Source: an uncultured Caulobacterales bacterium
Lineage (GTDB): Bacteria; Pseudomonadota; Alphaproteobacteria; Caulobacterales; Maricaulaceae
Reading direction: 5' to 3'
Assembly: GCA_938007945.1 (NCBI GenBank)
Contig: CALLME010000050.1
Location: 1 to 6,589 of the forward strand
Length of the DNA stretch: 6,589 nucleotides
Shown here: positions 1 to 5,500 of the stretch, in pieces
How the letters are laid out: every line of letters starts with the position of its first letter
Numbering within the stretch: the stretch's first letter is position 1
The notes under the pieces: model-generated
Seen by the model: only the letters and a program-made list of their open reading frames with translations
Databases searched by the model: none
Told to the model about the DNA's origin: nothing
Position numbers and translations under genes: made by a program

Positions 1-315
1 ATCAAATCACTTATCGAAGACGTTATTATGCCAGTTATCGGTCACTTCAGTGGCGGCCTTGACTTCAGCGCAAAGAAAATTGTCTTGTCACCTGCACAGC
101 TTGACGCGTCTGGCGCAGCAATCGAAGGCACTGGCGCAGCCATCAGCTATGGCTCATTCATCAACGCTATGATTGCTTTCTTAATTCTGGCTTATGTTCT
201 GTTCTTGCTTATCAAAGGCATGAACAAAGCGAAAAAAGCTGAAGAAGAAGCACCAGAGGCTCCGCCAGCGAATGAAGTGCTTCTGGCTGAAATTCGTGAT
301 CTTTTGAAGAAATAG
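1..315 (+). CDS. mscL: Large-conductance mechanosensitive channel MscL, 3' part (5' end outside window)
   Basis: MscL is an inner-membrane homopentameric channel that opens under membrane tension and releases solutes during osmotic downshock. The frame is open from base 1, so the ATG at 28 is an internal methionine and not the start. The visible 104 codons begin in the end of TM1 with IKSLIEDVIMPVIG, which matches the conserved DDIIMPPIG stretch of the family. They continue with GGLDFS and a periplasmic loop, then TM2 (about 151-228, GSFINAMIAFLILAYVLFLL), then a charged linker rich in Lys, Glu and Pro. The gene ends with the cytoplasmic helix EVLLAEIRDLLKK, the usual MscL ending, and TAG at 313-315. 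Family members are about 130-150 residues, so some 30-40 N-terminal residues are missing upstream. It is followed directly by a terminator and is probably an independent housekeeping transcript unrelated to the genes downstream. Confidence 0.95.
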   Translation: MKSLIEDVIMPVIGHFSGGLDFSAKKIVLSPAQLDASGAAIEGTGAAISYGSFINAMIAFLILAYVLFLLIKGMNKAKKAEEEAPEAPPANEVLLAEIRDLLKK

Positions 316-341
316 CCTCACCGCTTTTTTCAAAACCAAAG

Positions 342-373
342 CCGCTCTTCCCGCATGGGAAGGGCGGTTTTTT
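342..373 (+). terminator. Rho-independent terminator after mscL
   Basis: An 11-bp stem (342-352 with 357-367, one G-T wobble) closes a GCAT loop at 353-356 and is followed by six T at 368-373. A-rich sequence just upstream could extend pairing into the T run. It begins 26 bases after the mscL stop codon and separates mscL from the sulfotransferase. Confidence 0.92.
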
Positions 374-506
374 GTTGGAGCGAGAAGCAGCCTTACCCTA
401 GGTGATATTTATGTTTACACGTTCTGGACTGGCTTTAACGCTATCTCAACTCCGCCACCTTACGCCCTAAGAGAACGTATATCTCACGCGCGGAGACGGA
501 AGGCCG

Positions 507-1403
507 ATGGCACAAACGACGACATCAAAAACGCCCTATTTTATTGCAGGATTGCCACGATCTGGCTCGACATTACTCTCGGCTATTTTGCGTCAAAATC
601 CACGTTTTCATGCAGGCATGACCAGTCCAGTGGCGAATTTATTTGAAACTATTCTTGCACAATTTGCAGCGGGATCAGAGCTGTCAAACTTGATAGATGA
701 CGGCGGCCGTCAACGCCTGCTGCGCGGGATATTTAACAGTTTTTACGGCGCACATGATGAGCCAGTAATATTTGATACTAACCGTGCATGGACGGCGAAT
801 CTGCCCGTACTTATGGCATTATATCCAGAAACCAAAGTGATATGCTGTGTGCGTGATGTGGCTTGGATTATGGACTCGATGGAACGACAATTTAGAAAGA
901 ACGCTTTTGAACAGACGCGTTTATTTCAGTCCTCCGCCGAACGCGCGACCGTATACACACGCGTGGAAGCATTGGCAGGCGCAACACGTCTGGTTGGCTT
1001 TCCGTGGCACGCTCTGCGCGAGGCCGCTTATAGCGAATTTGCAAACCGTCTTGTGATTGTCGAATATGACCTTCTTGCGGCGCGTCCGAAGGACGTCATA
1101 AAACTGCTATATGAATTTTTGGGCGAGGGGCCATTTGCGCATGATTTTGAAAATGTGACCTATGACGCGCCGAAATTTGACACCGGGCTAGGTTTAAGCG
1201 GGCTGCACCGTGTCCATAAAATCGTGGCACCTAGACCCCGCAAATCTATTCTCCCGCCTGATTTATTTGAACGTTATAGTAAGCTCGCTTTTTGGCGCGA
1301 TATGCCAGGCAGTGAAGCCTTCAAAATCGTCGCTAAAAGCAAAACAGGTGAGGCTCAAAATGCCGCTATGCCAATACCGACCCAAAACGTCGCTACATAT
1401 TAA
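507..1403 (+). CDS. PAPS-dependent sulfotransferase (Sulfotransfer_3 / TPST-like P-loop family)
   Basis: The 298-residue product should move a sulfuryl group from PAPS to an acceptor that cannot be read from the sequence. The 5'-phosphosulfate loop GLPRSGSTLL lies at residues 15-24, close to the N-terminus as is usual. It resembles the PRSG[ST]TL loop of tyrosylprotein sulfotransferases and RaxST as well as many marine bacterial and cyanophage 'sulfotransferase family' proteins. The 3'-phosphate motif is at about 113-124 (CCVRDVAWIMDS), with Arg116 and Ser124 eight residues apart, the spacing found in PAPS-binding sulfotransferases. No signal peptide or membrane segment is seen, so it is probably cytoplasmic. 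The last 25 or so residues look like a disordered tail. The start at 507 is supported by purine-rich GGAG (492-495) and GGAAGG (498-503), the latter only three bases from the ATG, and by the position of the P-loop. It lies 77 bp upstream of the giant RTX gene on the same strand. Family assignment is firm; substrate is unknown. Confidence 0.9.
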   Translation: MAQTTTSKTPYFIAGLPRSGSTLLSAILRQNPRFHAGMTSPVANLFETILAQFAAGSELSNLIDDGGRQRLLRGIFNSFYGAHDEPVIFDTNRAWTANLPVLMALYPETKVICCVRDVAWIMDSMERQFRKNAFEQTRLFQSSAERATVYTRVEALAGATRLVGFPWHALREAAYSEFANRLVIVEYDLLAARPKDVIKLLYEFLGEGPFAHDFENVTYDAPKFDTGLGLSGLHRVHKIVAPRPRKSILPPDLFERYSKLAFWRDMPGSEAFKIVAKSKTGEAQNAAMPIPTQNVATY

Positions 1404-1450
1404 TGCCCATTAACTATATTTATAAACCACATTTTACAATTTAGCCCTTA
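1404..1450 (+). promoter_or_regulatory. AT-rich gap that may hold a promoter for the giant gene
   Basis: The region between the sulfotransferase stop and the giant gene is strongly AT-rich, with TATATT (1415-1420) and TATAAA (1421-1426) as possible -10 elements. No convincing -35 box sits at the correct distance from either one, and no terminator hairpin is present. The giant gene may therefore have its own promoter here, be read through from the sulfotransferase, or both. This is a weak call based on composition only. Confidence 0.25.
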
Positions 1451-1469
1451 ATCGCGGGACAGGGACCCT

Positions 1470-1474
1470 GGGAG
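1470..1474 (+). promoter_or_regulatory. Ribosome binding site fixing the start of the giant gene
   Basis: GGGAG lies six bases before the ATG at 1481. The frame is closed by TAG at 1442-1444 and has no other start codon of ATG type before 1481, so this site decides the start. It shows that the first beta-helix module begins at the very N-terminus with no room for a signal peptide. Confidence 0.8.
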
Positions 1475-1480
1475 ACAGCT

Positions 1481-2554
1481 ATGGCTATTTATACAGTTGA
1501 TACATTGGATGATGTTGTTGATGCTAATGACGGCAAGCTTTCGCTGCGGGAAGCTATCATTATGGCCAATGGAAATTCTTCCGCAGATACAATCGTTTTT
1601 GATGCGTCTTTGGCAGGCGGCACGATTGATCTCACTTCAGAGCTCACAATCACAACCGACCTCACAATTGATGGTGATGTAGACGGAGACAATGTTGCTG
1701 ATATCACACTGACATCTGTGACCGCAGATGAGCGCATTTTTTACATGGAAGACTTTGACGCTGATGTGGTTCTCAACAGTCTCACGATGACAGGCGGTAC
1801 GGGTTATATCTATGGCGGTAATATCTTTGCACGCGAGATTAACTCCCTGACCATTCGCGATAGCTCTATTCTCGGCGGATATTCTCTATACGGCGGCGGA
1901 ATTGCGATTGAGCAAGACGACGGTCAAACATTTACGATGATTAACTCGCTGGTGGCGGATAACGAATCTTTTTCACTCGGCGGCGGTATCTATATCATTG
2001 GTGTTGCAGGTTTCGGCGAAACCACCATCATCGGATCGACTGTCACAAATAATCTGAGTGCCGAAGCGGGCGGCGGGCTTTCGTCGATCGCGTCAACAAT
2101 CACAATACACAATAGTACATTTGTCGGTAACGAAGCTGAGTTTCGTGGGGGTGGTCTAAACGTCGATGAGAGTGATGATCTTATTCTCACAAACTCCGTT
2201 ATTGCCGAGAATATTTCAACAACAGGTCTAACGCAAAACGATGTTGGCGGTGAACCCAATATCATTGCGACCAATAGCTTCTTTGGTTCAACTGTTGTTT
2301 TGACAACGGATAATGGTGGCAACATCATCAATGGTGGCGACGCAGGTCTTGGCGCGCTCGGCGACTACGGCGGAACAGTTGAGACACTCTTGCTCGAAGC
2401 TAATAGCGCGCTTATCGGCGCAGGTAATGTCGCCGCTCTTCCTGTGGATAGTGAAGACCTTGACGGCGACGGTGATGTTACAGAGGCGTGGTCACGTGAC
2501 GGGACAGGCAATAGCCGCGTCGTAAACACACTTGATATCGGGGCGTCTGAATAT
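1481..2554 (+). other. SLREA beta-helix module 1 (residues 1-358)
   Basis: The module starts with DVVDANDG and SLREAI (1541-1558, residues 21-26), followed by TIDGDVDGDN (from 1664). Its beta-helix coils are marked by GGGI/GGGL turns, for example at 1892 and 1979. IATNSFF (2264-2284) and a double NGG stretch follow. A DLDGDGDVTE acidic loop (2456-2485) and LDIGASEY (2531-2554) close it. Module 1 is most like module 4 in its final third. Confidence 0.8.
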
Positions 2555-5500
2555 ACGCTCGCGCAAAATGTTGTCGTCAGCACGCTGGCTGATGAAGATG
2601 ACGGAGATTACAGCGCAGGTGATCTCTCGTTCCGCGAGGCCGTTAATGTCGTGCGCGACGGTGGCACAATCACATTTGACAGCAGCCTGTCTGGCGGCAC
2701 GATTAATTTACTCTTAGGGGCCGTCACAACATCTCGTGACGTGACTATTGATGGGGATATTGACGGCGACAACGCTGCTGACATCACGCTTTCAGGGTCA
2801 GGTAGTACAACGATTTTAGACCTATCGGGCGGTGAGCACCAATTGATGTCGCTGAACTTTACGGGCGGCGGCGGCGATAATGGCGGCGCGCTTATTGTCA
2901 ATAATGGCACAACCGTTTTGGGCACTCATCTCACATTCACAGGCAGCACGGTTACACAAAGCGGCGGCGCGATTGCGAATGCAGGTGATCTTACTCTCAT
3001 AAGTTCTACGCTCGACAATAACTCAGCGGGCTCGGATGGCGGCGCGATTTTAAATATTGGCACGCTGTTCCTCATCCAATCGACGCTCTATGAAAATGAC
3101 GCAGGCGGCTTGGGTGGCGGTTTGTTTGCCAATGGCTTTGAGACCATCTCAAACTCGACAATCGTGCTTAATACCGCGGGTCAAGGAGGCGGTATTTACG
3201 ATTCTGGCCCCATACCGACCATTGCAAATTCGATTATGACAGGTAACTCCGCGAGCGGTCAGGGACAAGATTTCTTTACAGAAACGACTTTTCCAGATCT
3301 ACAAGGCGGAAATATTTTCGGTACGAGTATTTATAACGACACCTTCTTTATTGAATCAACGTTCTTCGAATTTGTCTTCGGCGACAATGTTTTGGCCGAT
3401 AATGGCGGTCCAGTACAAACGCTCAACCTCATCAGCGGAAGCGATGCCCAAGGCAGAGGAAATCTCATAGAGCTTTATCCCGATTTAGCCGATCTTGATG
3501 GCGACCTTGATACGATGGAAGGGTTGCCGCTTGATGCAAATGGTGAAAGCCGTTCTGATGACGGCGCGCTTGATTTGGGTGCGGTCGAATATATAGGCCC
3601 AGAATTTGGCGGCCAGCTTGAGAATGGATTTGAGTTTTTATCTTTTGATGAAACCATCGCGAATGGCGACGTCATCATCGACGCCGATGCCAATGACGGC
3701 TTTGCGGGCGCGTTTGATACGACCGTAACTTATAGCCTCAGCAATAACCCAGATGGTGACGGGGACGGCAATTTAGGCCTAGCCATTGACAGTGCGGGTG
3801 TCGTGACTGTCAACGATGCAGACGACCTTAACTTTGCCAATACAAATGGTGAATTTATCGTCTTTGTGGTTGCCGATAATGGCGGCGTTTCTAATGCATC
3901 GTCTGCGGCGCGTCTGAACATTGCAATTGTCGACTTTCCAGAGACATATATTGTCGACACGCTTCTTGATGTTGTTGACGCGAATGACGGGCTGACGTCT
4001 TTGCGCGAAGCGATTACAGCTGCGGAGCAAGGGCCCGCGCAAGATACCATTGTCTTTGACGCGGCTCTCTCAGGGGGCACAATCACGCTCTCGGGCACTG
4101 ACTTAGACATATCCCGCGACCTTACTATCGACGGTGATATTGACGGGAACGGCACGGCTGACATCACAATTGACGCAAACATGCAAAGCCGTATCTTTAC
4201 ACTAACGGCTGATAATACTGACATAAGCGGTCTGCACCTCACGGGTGGTAATGCCGGCTCTGGCGGGGTCATATATGTGACCGATGGCAGCGCATTGGCG
4301 TTTGCAGATGGCGCGATTACGGCAAGTAGCGCCACGGTGGGCGGTGCGATTTGGTCTGAAGGCTCTGTCGAAATTTTGAACACAACAATCAGCGGTAACT
4401 CTGCAACAGGCGACGGCGGCGGCATTCATAGTGCTGGCCAGTTGACGCTTAATACCGTGACCTTATCAGCAAACACGGCCGGCGATGACGGCGGCGCAAT
4501 TTTTGTCTCAAATGTTGAAAATGGTGAAAACCTCACACTTGTCAACACGACGGTAGCGGCTAATAGCGCGGTAGATGACGGTGGTGGAATTTACACGACA
4601 AACTCAGATGTCGTCATTGATAGCTCAACAATCACGGGTAATGAGTCTGGAGATAATGGTGGCGGGATACGCTTCCAAAGTTCGTCAGAGCAAGTCGATA
4701 ACACGATTGTTTCGGGTAACTCTGCGAATGGCAGTGGCAGTGATATTTCGGGCAATTTCGCCTCGTCAAACTCTTTGATTGGTGGAAGCGCGGCCAACAT
4801 ATTTGCCAATTTGGCGGCCAATGGCGGCGGCCTCCTTGCAGATAATGGCGGACCCGTTCAGACGGTCTCTCTCCTTGCGGGCGGCGCGGCGCATAATGTG
4901 GGTAATCAATCACTCTTGCCAACTGACGCGCAAGATATTGATGGTGACGGCGATGTCGATGAGACACTCCCGCTCGACGCGAACGGGAATGCACGTGTTC
5001 TAGGCACGCTTGATATTGGCGCGGTTGAGTATTTCGGCCCTGAATTTGAAGGCGTTCTGTCTGACAATACCGAAGACTTTACGCTCTCTGAGCTCACAGC
5101 GATCTCAACTGTTCTTATAGACGTGGATGCCAATGATGGTCTCGGCGGCGCAACAGATGCGGGCATGAGCTATAGTTTTGTTTCTGGAAATGAATCTGGT
5201 GCATTTGCAATCGATAGTGCGACAGGCGTTATCACGCTTGCCGATGCGAGCGCGATTGATATTGAGGCGGGCGCGTCGAATTTCACAATTGTGGTGCAAG
5301 CCGATAGCGGGGCGAGTAGCAATAATCTCCTCTCGGCTACGCTCAATGTCAGCATAACTGATGAGGCTGAAACCCTTGTCGTGACAACGCTTAGCGACGT
5401 GGTAGATGCAGGTGACGGCCTTCTGTCTCTACGCGAAGCCGTAGAGGGCGCCAATAACGGTGAGGCGCTGGAGATAATTACATTTGACGCGGGCCTATCT

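Noticed and set aside
28..30. ATG at 28 as the start of a small membrane protein
   Set aside because: The frame is open upstream to base 1 and the preceding residues IKSLIEDVI are conserved MscL sequence, so this Met is internal.
414..446. Possible promoter for the sulfotransferase (TTTACA at 414-419, CTATCT at 441-446)
   Set aside because: The boxes are 21 bases apart, outside the usual 16-18, and no better pair was seen in 375-506. A promoter must lie in this gap after the terminator, but I cannot place it.
847..1056. Short + strand frames inside the sulfotransferase (also 1210-1413)
   Set aside because: They lie in another frame of a gene with clear PAPS-binding motifs, have no domain and no good ribosome binding site.
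1460..1470. Perfect CAGGGACCCTG inverted repeat just before the ribosome binding site
   Set aside because: The two 5-base arms are separated by one base, too close for a stable RNA hairpin. It is too short to claim as an operator without other copies.
3730..4425. 231-residue antisense reading frame, with a similar 187-residue one at 5170-5733
   Set aside because: Both lie opposite the giant gene, whose protein reads sensibly with conserved domains throughout. The antisense products are low-complexity Ser/Pro/Val-rich mirrors of the repetitive sense strand with no recognisable domain.
2963..4669. CRISPR-like regular spacing of about 75 bp
   Set aside because: The repeats are degenerate at DNA level, in frame, and encode beta-helix coils, so they are protein repeats and not a CRISPR array.
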